64,000 nucleotides of DNA from Papiliotrema nemorosa (lineage: Eukaryota; Basidiomycota; Tremellomycetes; Tremellales; Rhynchogastremaceae): the NCBI GenBank assembly GCA_032158125.1, contig JASKOT010000004.1, positions 558,001 through 622,000 of the forward strand. Direction: 5' to 3'. This document shows, piece by piece, positions 43,196 through 55,501 of this stretch. The notes under the pieces are model-generated. The model had not been told where the DNA came from, ran no database searches, and was given only the letters and a program-made list of their open reading frames with translations. A program made the translations under genes and the position numbers. Each line of letters begins with the position of its first letter. The first letter of the stretch is position 1.

Positions 43196-45696
43196 CTATT
43201 CATCCTTGCCTTTCTGTTTCTCCTCCACTTGGCCTAAGCCCATACTGGCGTAGAAGGCTGGTCCGCCAAAGGGCAGTTTCTTTTCATCCGATGACCTTCT
43301 CGACGAATCGAGCGTGTCTTCGGGTTCTGACTGGACCTCCGGTTGAGAGGACCTAGCTCCGCCATCCATTTGGATTGCCAAATCCAACTCCTCCTTGATC
43401 TCCCTTAATTCGTCTGTCGGACTACTATCTTTTTGATATCCATCTGGCGTCTGAGAAAAGGGGGGTCCATCAAAAGGCGAGCCGTCGACCAAAGGCGAGA
43501 TGGGTGCACTCCGTCCCAATTCAACTTGTCCACCTATCGAGCTCCCACTTGCACCCGAATCACCCCTCTCCATTCCTTCTCCACCTGGACTGATCGGCTC
43601 CTCGCTACTCCCACTACCTCCACCTGATTTCTTGCCTTTACCCCTCCGTCTGACATGGGTGGCGTACGCGCAATCTGCCTCTGAACCTCTTCTTACACAT
43701 TGTGCACAAGGTTTTTGGCCGTCACATTTCAATTTACGGCCTCGACAAGGGTAACACGAGATGAGTTGGCGTTGAGATCGTTGTGGTCCCACTCCCATGC
43801 CGTGGGAATGCAAGTTGGGGTAGAACATGGATTGGTGAGAATGTTGATATCGGTATGGGTCGTTGTACCCGTCTGATATCGGTCCACCAGGGTAGGAAGG
43901 GTGAGAGTGACCATGGCTACCGTAGTGATACTCGTACGGGGATACCATTTGCGGATTAGGAGGTAGCAATGGACCACTGTGATAGGTTTGTGGAGGGATT
44001 CGAGATGGGTAGGGTGCAGGCGGTGGCGGCGGGGGAGGTTGATGAATCGATTGACTAGATATCGGCGTATGCAAGGGGCGCGTCGAGGGCCTCCAAACTT
44101 CGTCACCCCGACGTGAAGCTGAATGAGAGGGCGCAGCGCCGTCTGGTAATGGTCCCCGAACTAGCAGAGGTCGGCTGTCTGAGGTCGAGTCAGCACGGGT
44201 TGAGACATTGCCAAACGAGGCGTTTCGTGTCAAACTCACATCGGTCAGATCCGACTCCAACGGTGCCGTGCTCCACTGCTCGAATGGCATCTTCAAATCC
44301 GGCATCGTAAGCCCTGACATGATCAATCGACCAAGAAGAGAGATCCCTGGGATTGGGAGGAGTACCAAGCTTGAACCATGCCTGATCGGGATTTTTTGAC
44401 TTGAGGGGTGAAGCCGAACGAGGTGCCACGTTGGAAGGGGGGATCCCAGGGTACCTCGAATCACTAGGAGATTAGCTTGTACCATGAAAGTCTCTTTACG
44501 ACTCACGAGGTTGTGCTGGGTCCAGTTGGAGGAGGTGACGCTGGTATACTGCCGACGTGTTTGTTCGACTTTTGAGCAGATCGGCTGGGCGGACGACTGA
44601 AAAACGAGGCGACTGCGCCACCAGGGGGTCGATTGTACTCTGCCGTGTATGAGACCGAGGCATGGGTTCCGGTCATGATAGGCTGACCTGAAGCGTGAGC
44701 CCTAGTGGGGGATAGCGAGCGCTCGTCTCGAACTCTATGACCAGACTGCCTTCCTCCTCTGAAATGGCCATCTGGCAAGTCTCGATGCTGTGTTCGCGGG
44801 GTTCCATCCGGAAGCGATCCAGGCGTCTGACGAGTAGACACAAGAGGAGAGATGGACAAAGAGCGAGGTGATGGACCTAAAGACGGTGGCCGAGTGGACT
44901 GCTGATGGGTCGGTTGGTCATCGGGCCGGGTCGAGCCACCTCGGATCGGCATATCCCTTTGTCCAACTGCATCGTGCCCCACTCTTGCAGAGGATGGGCC
45001 CGCAATGGGTTGAGGTTGGTGATGAAGTGAAGGAATTGTCTGTGGAGTGTGACGGGGCGAGGAAGAATAGTAGCTCGACATCGTTGGAACAGCATCGGAG
45101 CGGAGAGACGGCGAAGTGTAAACGCCACTCTGGGGGACAGAACCCATTGGTCGTGGTTCGTAAGGGGTTCCACGAGTCGGTTGCTGCTGCTGGTATTCAG
45201 AGTGAGACGATGAACGGAGGTCAGGTGCTGTGTAAAAAGACCTGGAATGGGTGGTGGACATTTCACCCGAAGATGCTCGAGGACTAGGCAACGGTCGTTG
45301 CAAAGTAATCGATTCTCTTCGTGGACGTTGTCGAGATCCGTCGGCAGCCGGCTGAAGTTGGAACTCCAGTCCACCCGAAGATATCTGCTCCCACGTATGG
45401 CGAGAAGCAGTGGATACTGTTGCCGAAGTCGATTGAGTTATATGATCGTCGTGAAGCAGATTTCTTCCGCCAGTGATTTGAAAATGAGATACCCTGCTAT
45501 CAGTCGGACTTGGATTATTGTCCGTTTCTTGCGGAAGGGTATGGGTGGGAATATCTTGAATAGTGTGGGAAGTCGATCGGATATCATCCTCCTCTTTATA
45601 TTCATCCAGAACGATGGACCGATCTGTAACCCTATCACGGGTTTGAGACCGTCCCAAGAGAAGATCCCTTGATGGACCCGATAGATCCTTTGACAT
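43196..45696 (-). CDS. Zn2Cys6 transcription factor with a C-terminal zinc cluster
   Basis: A nuclear regulator of about 800 residues. The first 600 are Ser/Pro/Gln/His-rich and probably disordered. The binuclear zinc cluster lies at about residues 610-640: CYPCRGRKLKC, CAQC and EADC, spaced C-x2-C-x6-C-x5-C-x2-C-x8-C, followed by a basic stretch VRRRGKGKK. The tail is Ser/Gly-rich with an acidic helix (DELREIKEELDLAIQMDGGA) and ends ..EEKQKGKDE. Three exons: about 45696-44510, a middle exon carrying AWFKLGTPPNPRDLSSWSID, and the last from about 44170 to 43196. The start MSKDLSGPSRDLL is the first ATG I can justify; a further 5' exon cannot be excluded. Target genes cannot be inferred. The region upstream is exceptionally long. 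Confidence 0.82.
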
Positions 45697-48600
45697 GAGG
45701 TTGAGGATGACCAGTGCCGTATGTAGGACTGGGAGCTCTGGTGGGGATTGCTTTGTTCGACCACACCCGAGGCTGAAAGTGAGTGGCTAGGGGTCGAGGC
45801 GACAAGGGAATCCAGAGTCTATGGCGTCGATCCACCCAAGTCTGGCACAGATTCGCCCCTGAAAGCTGCTTGATCCGACAATCTGACACTCCAACAACGG
45901 TCAGAGGGAGAGTAACAAGAAGAAAGGAAGGTCAAACGGAGGAAACTAGGTGGGTTGTCTTGGGTGATCGGTGGCAAGGATGATCAAGTAGAAAGGGATA
46001 TCAGCCGGTCGGTAGCTGATGGAGGTGTAAGTGAAAGGTATCTGACCACTGGGCGTGTCAAGTCCAGTAACAGGGTACCAAGAGAGGGTGAAGCGATAAT
46101 GGATCGTCGAGTTGAAGAAACGATTGGTCGATTGAAACGGGTCAAAGGAAAACGGTGAAACGCGAAAATCTCGGTTGACGGTGGTGTGTAGATCTTCCAA
46201 GGGGTCGTGCACACACGGACGTGTTTGATCGATAGTTGTGTCGTTTCGTCTGTGCGTCAAGCGATTGCTTTGTTCACCCGTGTCCCACTGTTGGTCGTCC
46301 TAGTTTGTTATGAAAAGTATCAATAATCAAAAGGAAGTCTTGTCGATCAGGGGGTTTGGTCATGTCGTGTCTGACGACACTAAAAGGATGATGAACTAAA
46401 CGAGTAAACCGTCGATGCGACGGAACAGATACGTTTAATGGTTTTTGATCGTGAACGCGTATATTGGGTGATGCAAGGTGGGTATCGATGCGTAGATGAG
46501 TGTCCAGGTCGTTCATCTGCCAAAATGATTTCGAGCGATGAGCGAGGTTGATGTCCAGATGCGACCGCTTCGTCCCGTTATATACCCGGCAGCAAGAACG
46601 TCAAATAGGTTGATGATGTAGTTGCGCGTGTTTCTTGGAGTAGGTTCCCCCGGTCTCGGTCGATGTGTGGATAGTGACCACGGCGATTCAAGCGTTCTGA
46701 GTGGTCGACGAAAAATCGCTCTTTGGTGGTGTCGACCCCCTGGTTGACGGTCACTCCGGTTAATAGAATAGGCCGGACGGATGCTCGGATGCAACGTATG
46801 GGCGGGAGATGACGTTCGGAACAGGTGAAGATCAAAGGATGAGTGACAGGGAGGGGCGCACAAGGTACGAGGCGGCTCGGGAGTAGATCACTCTGCACAC
46901 ACCCCTTAATCTATCCGCGGACTTGATCTCCTCGCGATAGCAGATGGTGTTGAAAAGTGATCGACCGATAGAGGAGATGGCTTTAACCCCTTATGGAAAT
47001 CCCAAAGGAGGGACGAACGGTGCCTAGGGGGTTGTCGGTAGTCAAGTTGATCCTGGTGTGGGGATCTTGTTAAACTATGGTCAACCGGATATATACGCTC
47101 CAGGGTTGATGACAGTGATGACGATATGTGTTTGGTCCTCAGACTATGCTGCAAGCCTTATGTATGCCGCCAAAAACACTCAAGTTCGGCTGGGTGGAGT
47201 GACCAGGTCAAGCGGGGTATGTGATGGGCAATTTTGAACACCACTCCCTTGTCACTGGTACGATACGATACCGCCGGCAGTGATTGCCGGAGATGCTGAC
47301 GTCAACTCGTGGCTGACTCGGCGACTTGAACTCCCGGAATGTCGAATGAGTTTCAGTGGTGGCTCAGGCTCCAGGTGAAAGTCGAAGCTGATCAGTGTGG
47401 TTGGTCAACAAGACCAGCCGCACGGATACCCTGCCTGATAGACGACGAAGGTTGTCGGCCGTGATGTATGCTCAGAGCCGTTCTCCTAGAAGTGTCGTAC
47501 TCTGGCTGGTACCAAGCTCAGATGCTGGCTAAGCCCGAAAGAGAACCAAGTCGTAGCGGTCGTTTGATGTAAAATCGGACGTGTAACCTCCAAACCCCTT
47601 TTTGTCCGACCTTGAGATCGAGGGTGGTACAAGGCTTACTTGCACCTTGGCCCCGGATGCGAGAGTCTGTCTAAGCCTCCTGTAAGCAGTCGACTTCAAG
47701 CTGTACTTTTAGCAAAACTGCGCCCGCGGCGGTCAACACCTACTCGATAAAAGCCACAAGGGTCGTGGATAGCTGTGGATGATCAATCTGAGAATGAATG
47801 GAGATCTATGTCGTGTCGTCAGCCTTTTGTCTCTCTCCTCACCACCTCGTTTGACCTCTCCCAACGGCAAGAGCAAGAGCAAGAGCAAGAGTAAGAACGA
47901 GGATCACAGGTGAGGAGAAGCAGACGGAACCGGATTCGTCGGGATTTGGGCGTTGAAAGGAGATCATAGGATACTCCTGCCCTGAATTCCCATCTACGCA
48001 AATGGTATGGGGACAAACGATTGACGCCACGGGAATCGTCTCTGACCAAGCGAAAGTCCATCGGCAGTCTTCCGTTGTGTCCCCTGAGTCTGACATCAGA
48101 CTTATTACTGTGCCACCTTACGCACTGCGCGCGTAACATCGCGAGAAGGGATGCAGGGTGATCACTTGGTATAATAGCATCCGGTCACCAAAGAAGGAGT
48201 TGAAGACAGCGACAAGGGGGAAGATGGGCAAAAGAAAGGGTGTTGGATGAAACCGGATGCAAAAAGCGCCACTCACAGTTTATGCAGGATGATGTGTTCC
48301 TCTGCTATCCCTTATATCGTGTCCCCCTACGGTTTTATGCCCTATATGGTGTGGACTTCCCAAGGGCTTTTACTACTTTGGCGGTAGTGTGAGCGATGTT
48401 CCAAGGGGTAGAGGACCGTAGAGGAGAGTCGAAGAGACTGGCGTAAGAAACGGGCGCAGATGGGTGAATTCGAGATTCGTCGTGTTTCCCACGGTAATGG
48501 AGAGAGACGAACAACAAGAACAGAAGCATTTCTAAAGACTTCTATTCGCCATGCATATGATGGACCGGCGGATCCATCCATCCGAGAGATCGGAAAATGG

Positions 48601-49514
48601 GAGCCATCAAAGAGAAAAGCAATCAAGAGTCATATACCTCGGTGTTGAGCGGGTAATGACAGTGTACTCGTGACCGAGGATGTTCAGACTGAGAGGTCGA
48701 TTCGACTAAAATGATCAGGGGGGAGATGCGAGTACTCGTAATCAAGGGACGTCGAAAAAGTCAGGTAGCTTCCGGATGACTTACGAGGAGTGTCAGCACA
48801 TGTGTAGCTTGGGAGAGGAGATTGAGGATGACACAAGGGGTAATATGTCAGAGAAGAAAAGCTGCCCAAAGGGTCCGCTTCGTTTTGGGTAGTACCCGCT
48901 GGAATCGAGATCGGGGGACGTCGCATGGGCCAGACCCGGGCAGAGTGAGATCCATGGGAATCACGCCGCAAGCGAAAAGACCAGGAGGTTCAGGTCAGAT
49001 CACCCTCATTATAATTTTCGCCACGGGAGTTGTGAGGTCACCGGCAAAGGGGCCGGCAGAGATTCGCCCAAGTTTAGAACGGCGATCGGCGAGTATATTT
49101 ACGCGTCTCGAATAGCAGGTATCGAGTCGACACATGCATGAGGTGCACATGCCAAGGCTGGAATCAGTGGAAACGTCAGAGCAGCACTCTATCACACGTA
49201 AGGATGATAAATTGCCCGACTGCGAGTTTATTTTTCAGGGGGCAAATGGGAATCTACCCCAGAATGGTTAGTGTCCCCCTTTCAACAGGCGAGGATGACG
49301 ATTCCCACAATATTTATGACTCATCGTCGTGGCACCTCGCCCCTCGACTCGAACCTTCGCCGAAAAAAAAAAAAAGCGATCTGTCCTTTGCACTCTGTGC
49401 GACCCTGCTACCAGCAACTTAAAGAGATGCAGCAGGTCCAGAGTATTGCTGTTGTTCATTTCAGAACAGCAATAATACAATCTAGCGCAAGCTAAATTTG
49501 CCACCGCTCTCCTC
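45697..49514. other. 3.8 kb gene-free region upstream of the Zn2Cys6 gene
   Basis: No ORF here has recognisable content on either strand. It contains a short imperfect (GAGCAA) repeat at about 47866-47892 and an A13 run at 49363-49375. The minus strand near 45900-46120 is pyrimidine-rich, consistent with a long 5' leader of the regulator. It is by far the largest gap in the window, so it may hold distant control elements or non-coding transcripts. Confidence 0.45.
47866..47892. repeat. Short (GAGCAA) tandem repeat
   Basis: About four hexamer units, the last with one change (GAGTAA), within the long gene-free region. Confidence 0.7.
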
Positions 49515-52344
49515 TCACACCCAACCTATTCTCGTCTCGGCAGCCGGCGTGTGTGGCTTATCGCTCCCGTCGAACAACTTCGGCGAAGGCCTCGGACTGC
49601 GTTGAGGGGACGTCGTGCTATCTCCAGAAACCAGCGGACGTAGAGATTCCAGACCAGCTTTGGAAACCCTTCTACCCGGCTGCAGTGTTGTTCTATCAAC
49701 CGGGGCGCTGGTCCCATTAGCCCTCACTCACCCTCTTATCGCTATGAACGACTGACCGGCGATGGTGTACCCATTGACCGTTCTTTCGAACTTCTCGGTC
49801 ATCGCCCATACCTTTCCGCCTGTGGTCTGACTCGTCCTTCTGATCCTCCTCGCCATGTAGAGCCACCTTGCTCGGAGGCAAAACGCCCTTGCCCATACCC
49901 GAATCGAGACTCGCCGCCCACGCCGGCGGAAGACTTTCTCTCATATGCCTAGCTCCCTGTCGATGTTTTGTTCCCTTCTTTTGCGAAATCGACTCATCCG
50001 CATCTCTCGACTGTTCCGACTCATCATCGGTCCCTCGCTGAGACTCCCCATGTACGCCTCCAGATTGTTTCAACCCCAGTTCTGCTTCCTCAAACTGCAT
50101 GAGCTCCGCTACAAAGCCGATGTTGGGAGAGATGCCTTTACGTCTTTCGGCGACATAGGCGTAGGCCGTTTTGAGGGTCCAGGCATTGGCGTGGATGAGA
50201 TAGGCGAGAACGACAGTGACAGAGCGTGACTTGCCCGCTTTGCAGTGGACGTAAGTCGGTGCAGAATGCAATCTGGCGTCGTCTGATGGTGAGTATCGCT
50301 ACAAAAGTCGAAGCAGTGGTTTGCTTACCCAGAAATTGACAAGCATCGCGAATACCTTTGCCCATCCCTGATTCTTCTACGATATCCCGCATAGGCACCT
50401 TCATATATCGCTCAAATTTGTCTCTGAGCTTCAAGTCCTCGTCGTCTTCACATTCTATCGCGACATTGAGGATCCGCTTGATGCCCAGCTTGCACAGCAT
50501 ATCCACCTCTTCGGTACTGGATATCTCTGGACCAAGGTATAGAAACTGAGGCAGGATTGTGGAGACTATAAAAGGTGCAACACTGTTCGTCCTAGCTGTC
50601 GTGCTTCCAGAAATGGCATCAAAAGGAGTTGCTGGGGACGGATGTAGACTTGAAGCGTCGGGACGACCTATGGATTGGCTGGACCATGATGTGTCGGAGC
50701 CCGATCCTGCCACAGGCGAGATGAGATCTTCTTGTTCGCCCATTGACCGATTGACGCCTGCGAAAGAACTGGGTGAAGGAGGTAGCTTCGACTGCTCGTG
50801 GCACATGGCCTGGAAAGAGATGGCAGTCACAGGCGATTTAGGCAGGGAGAGAGTGGAATGATCCTGCTGAGAAGGTACATACAATGTATCCGAATGCTGG
50901 TGCCTCTGGAAAGAACCAAAAGTCGCCGAACGAAGAGGTTTGTCCAAGTTGAGCGAGAGTTTTGGAGGTCGACGAGATGAGCTTCCAGTCTGGACTGCAA
51001 GGGACGGTACGTTGCGTTTGGCATTGGGACCAGAAGATCGCAAAGAGGGCATAGAGGGATGGTGAGCCACGCGCGGCGGACTTTTAGTATTGTCGGACAT
51101 GGGCGGTGGTTCAAACGTAAATGCTGGTGTCGTCCGCGGAGGGGGAAGCGATACCGAGGAAGAGCTTGGATCTTGGCTTTGTATCGGTTTCACGCTTTCT
51201 TCCCCGGAGACCAGCATATCCACGGCAGCTGGGCAGCCCAAGACTGCCGCCCATCCTCCTCGAACGACTTGAACATTCCCTTCAAGCATGCCCGCCAGGA
51301 TGTTGCGCAGTATTCGAGCCGTTTCGTCCATTGCCGTGAAGCCGAGTACCACCACTTTCATTCTCTGTTTAGGGTCGGCGTTTGCCCATACCTCCTTGCC
51401 TGCAGGTGTGCTGACAAAACTTCCAAGAGAGTTCCAGCTCGTAGCGTGTGCACCGGAGGCTTTTCGGAATCGCTTGAAGATCAAGGACGGAATGGACATA
51501 TTGGCGGATCTCGGGAGGTGCGATACCAAGAACTCTCCCAGGGGTCTTGTATCTAGCACAAGAGTCTGTGCGGCGGAGCGCGATGCCGAAGCGGAGGAGA
51601 GGAGATCGATGACATCGGTGATGGGTATAGTGTCTTCATCTGGTATTCTGCTAGATGATGGATGAATTTCTGGTGTGAGGGCACCGCTTGATGCACCGGA
51701 ATCTGAGCCTGCCAAGGGTGAATCCAGAGGTCGGGCAATGAGATTTTTCCTGACTGATGCCCGGAGAAGCGATAGATCGTTCATCTCCTCGTTGAGGGAG
51801 TCTGGTGCTATATCATTAGGTCCATACCCCATCGCAATAGGATGTACGCACTGTTCACATCCCCGTCTTTATCTGCTATGGAAATGTCCGTCATAGGTCC
51901 ATCCAGGTCTCTTTGCTCCTGTAGCTCCTCATCCAGTCCTATAGACTTCGACTTGTCCAGCTGTAATGGACTAGGCCGCCTTCTCCCGCTGGACAAAGTT
52001 CTTCCCGGCGACCGTCCTGTGCCCGACGCCGATGACGCGAGATTGCTGGGTCCAGCGATTTTAGAGGGAGAACTTTGAAGACGATTGACAGACTGAAGAT
52101 CTAAAGGGGCAGGGGGAGCTTTGCGGGGAGGTGTATGGCCGTTGCTCAGGCTTTGGGTGCGGAGATAGGGTAGGGTCGAGGGCGGGTCAGGGGAAGAAGG
52201 AGATATGCCCGCTGCGTCCGAGTATGGCGCGTAGCCATCGTCGTTGGGGGAGCTAAGGAAGCCAGGGAAGATCTTTCGGGGAGAAGACATCGATGATCCA
52301 GATGCCGAAGCGCGAAGCGATTGCGACTGGCCCGAAGGGTTCAT
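49515..52344 (-). CDS. Dual-specificity MAP-kinase phosphatase with a rhodanese domain
   Basis: The protein (about 890 residues) starts MNPSGQSQSLRASASGSSMS with a Ser/Pro-rich region. A rhodanese/CH2-like domain follows (QTLVLDTRPLGEFLVSHLPR, KVVVLGFTAMDETARIL), lacking the catalytic Cys as in MAPK phosphatases, where it serves for docking. Just before it, ASVRKNLIARPLDS resembles a basic-hydrophobic kinase docking motif. The catalytic DSP domain has FIVSTILPQFLYLGPEISST, KRILNVAIECEDDE and the active site VHCKAGKSRSVTV (HCx5R). The C-terminus is basic and disordered, extended by a last exon PGRRVSKAG.. to ..ETRIGWV. Introns lie at about 51847-51804, 50330-50275 and 49728-49680. It resembles Msg5-type phosphatases that switch off MAPK signalling; the particular kinase is unknown. 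Confidence 0.85.
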
Positions 52345-52908
52345 CTTGTCCAGTTGCCCTAGTCGACGACGGGATGTATGGCGGTTGGCGTTGAAGCCTG
52401 CGGGGGGAAGCTGGCCGGGAGACGCTACCGATACATGGAGGAGGACTGGATCGATCCAGCGACAACCCTTGGCGGCTCTGAAGACGATGCGATCCGCGAC
52501 TTTGTCGATGTAATGTTCGCACTATGATCCCACCGGAAATCTCCACCGGCCGGCTCGCAAGGTGAGAGAGTTGACTGTCGAGCTCTCAAGATGGGCGTTT
52601 CTCGTATGATACACTTGAGAATCGTGATACACCAGTACAAAGGTGAAAGGAGTGCAGTGCTGCCAGGTGAAGAGTGCTCAAAGGTGGTCGAGAAGATGTA
52701 AAGGAACCACCCTTCCTCGACGCGACCTGCCGGAACTGAAGACTAAAGTCAACTGGGCGAGTGGCAAGACGGGTATCATGATCGTCCGACCTCTCTTTAC
52801 CGCTTGCAGCGAGAGGCTGTGCAGGCGATGCATCTCATACATGTATGGTGTATAGTACAGCGAGCGTTTCATCCAGGTGCATTCCTCGTGACCGTTATGA
52901 AAGTGATA
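52345..52908. other. Intergenic, promoter side of the phosphatase gene
   Basis: About 560 bp between the phosphatase start and the alcohol oxidase stop. No gene is seen. Confidence 0.4.
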
Positions 52909-55104
52909 TCAAGAACGGGAAGCCAACTCCTGCTCGATGATCTCGGCGCATTTCTCGCCAATGATCAATGCCACGGAAGCGGTATTGCATCCCACGTTGC
53001 TCGGGCAGATTGAAAGGTCTGTCATCAGCACCCACTGTCATCTTCCAACTGCCTTCTCAGTGGCTCACCTGCGACTTTTAGCCCCTCGACGCCATATACG
53101 TTGAGCTTTGCGTCGACGACCCCTCCACTCTCCCTTGCCTTCATCGGACAAGTCGCCATCGAGTGCCAAGTCGTCTTGACACCGAGCTTGATCCACGCTT
53201 CTATCGCCTTGTCATCTTCGTCCGTGTAGTCCAAGACATCCTCAAGCGTTTTGGGCGTATCCGAATGGGCGACAGCAGCTGGCGAATGGGGGGGATAGGA
53301 GGGTTGTCTGGAAGCTTCTTCTCCCAAGTAACAGGGTAGTCGTCGAGCCGCATCTCGAAGAAGCTTGTATGCCCATTTGTGGACCCCAATATCTCCGGGA
53401 CCACTCAGCATTCCGGTATCAAAGGTCGGTTGGACGTGAGGGTTGGAAGTATTGATGTGAATCGAACCCTTGGACTGCGGATCTGACATGAGCTGAAGCA
53501 CTAGGACAGGACGTACAATTGAGCCAGTGTGCGATTGACATGTAGTGTCCAAGCTCGATAGTGGAGTAGTCTCCCAGGTACATCAGACCCATAGCACCCG
53601 AGACCAACGGCTTGTCAGTCTTGTCCTTCCCCACCTTTTCCCAGTATGACGAGTACTCTGGACCAATCTGCTTGAGTTCTTCCTCGGTGGGTCGGAGTTT
53701 GAAGTAGTAATCTGGCTCGTAAGCTGGAATCCAGTGATACCTGGGGAACGCACCGATAAGACTAGTCGCTAAGATCCCAGTACCATTCTCCGTCCAGTCT
53801 TTCTGGGCTCTCTCGAGCACCTCTGGCTCTTGTCGAGCGAATCTGTCCAGCCCATCAAGGTCTTGCACCTTGAAACTCTGTACCAAGCTCTGCTCTTAGC
53901 GACAAGCTTCCAGACTCTAGCTTACCTGATGATCTTGATACTCTTTGCCGACACCAGGAAGATCCACTTGGACTTGCACCCCGACCTTTTGAAGCACCTC
54001 GGGATCACCCAATCCGCTTCGTTCAAGGATAGCAGGACTTCCAAGAGCACCAGCAGACACTACTACCTGCTCTCGAGCCCTGATCACCGAGACATTCTTC
54101 ACCTCGGTATCACCTCGGTCGGTGGGTGCATTGCAAATCTCCACGCCGACTGCTTTTCCATCCTCGATCAGTACTTTCGACACAGTCTTTCGACAGAGAA
54201 TCGTCACATTCGGTCGGTCCTTGCTGAAAAGATAATGTCGTGCAGCCGTAGATCGATACCCGTCCTTTCCAATCCACTTTGCAGTTCGACCGAGTCCATG
54301 ACCAGTCTTGAAATCCGCCATGTCGTGAAGAAGGGGGGTGTCGGTACCTTGAAAGGCAGTTTCGACATGGGGGCCAAACTTGGTTGTGTATCCACCGAGC
54401 GAGATCGGCATGGCTCCATGAGCATCTTTGAGAACGCTCGAGCCTGGTCCTTCGTATCGGACGGTCTGAGCTCAGCGCTGAACATTCCAGCAACATACCT
54501 TCTTAATGGTGGGAAGAAGTTCGTCAAACGACCATCCTGGGACGTTCCAATCATCAAAGTCGCTCTTGGCAGCTGCCTGATACGCCTGGACGTGAGTATT
54601 GCGTTTCGGGTCAGTGTTGAGCGAGCTTGACCAGCCAATTGACACATGTGCCTCCGCTGGGCTGTCAGCTCTCTCCTCAAGGGTCCAAGCAAAACTGACC
54701 CAAGGATGTTCCCGGTGGGTACGAGGCTTTCCAGTCCACCGAGATGTACATTTGGCGTAGCCATGTAGTATCTGACTACCAAATCAGTGTATATCCATCA
54801 TGGTTCATGGTAGAGCTCACCGCTCTCCGGAGCTTTCCAGACTTGGAACATTCCGGCCAGAGGTTCTGCACGCATCAGCTTAACACTGGTTGTAACAATG
54901 TGGTTAGCTGACGCTCAGTGAGAGGATCTCCTCGACTATCCGGCCCATTTTCGATGATCACGATGCTCAAGTTGGGAAAGGCATCATTCAACCTCCCAGC
55001 TACAACGCATCCTGCAGTCCCGCCTGGTTGTCTCAGCTCGGCAGTTCGGGCAAAGTCTATAGCTCACCTCCTGCAATCACGATATCAGCTGTAATGTTTT
55101 CCAT
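52909..55104 (-). CDS. GMC oxidoreductase, alcohol-oxidase type
   Basis: An FAD enzyme that oxidises an alcohol with O2, giving aldehyde and H2O2. Translation starts at 55104: MENITADIVIAGGGTAGCVV, whose GGGTAG is the ADP-binding loop, followed by RLNDAFPNLSIVIIENGPDS. Later blocks are GGTCVNWLV and SDFDDWNVPGWSFDELLP, then GHGLGRTAKWIGKDGYRSTA, VVVSAGALGSPAILERSGLG, PGVGKEYQDHQ and the C-terminal WHSMATCPMKARESGGVVDA with the catalytic His. The end, LSICPSNVGCNTASVALIIG, carries the second active-site residue (Asn of NVGCNT). It resembles fungal methanol/alcohol oxidases, about 640 residues. The last residues are ..EQELASRS, not a clear peroxisomal PTS1. About nine introns, all with good phase at the joins I checked. 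Confidence 0.85.
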
Positions 55105-55501
55105 TTTGGTGACCGCTGAGAGAAGGTGGAAAATGAATGAAGAAATGAGGGGCGCCCGGAACACTCATATATCCCTTTCGAGGCGGTTCGTGCGAACAAT
55201 GGGGCGTCGAGTCTAGATGTGTGTAAGGCAACTGTTCCTCGCCGAGCTGTGTGAAACTGCGGGTGGTGTCGATCAACCTCCGTTTGGTAAACTCGGGAGC
55301 TTCTCTCTCAGTCAAGTTCCATGCCGACAAGAGGGCTACTCTCCAGCAGACCGCGGTGTATATACAATCTTGCATGGGGAATACAACTGATCGTCTATAC
55401 AATGCGAAAGATCTGGCTCAAAACGGAGCGGCTTTCGGAGATCCGGGGTCCAGTGTGGCTGTGAGCACGTGACCATTCCTCGGGGTCCCGGGCGGTTGGC
55501 C
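55105..55501. other. Intergenic between alcohol oxidase start and arrestin-like end
   Basis: About 400 bp holding the promoter of the oxidase. No gene is seen. Confidence 0.4.

Noticed and set aside
43500..45890. Long plus-strand ORFs opposite the zinc-cluster gene
   Set aside because: They are shadows of a Ser/Pro/Gln-rich coding strand and have no recognisable content.
49363..49375. A13 run as evidence of a retroposed element
   Set aside because: No target-site duplication, no open reading frame and no element body beside it; a simple homopolymer is enough to explain it.
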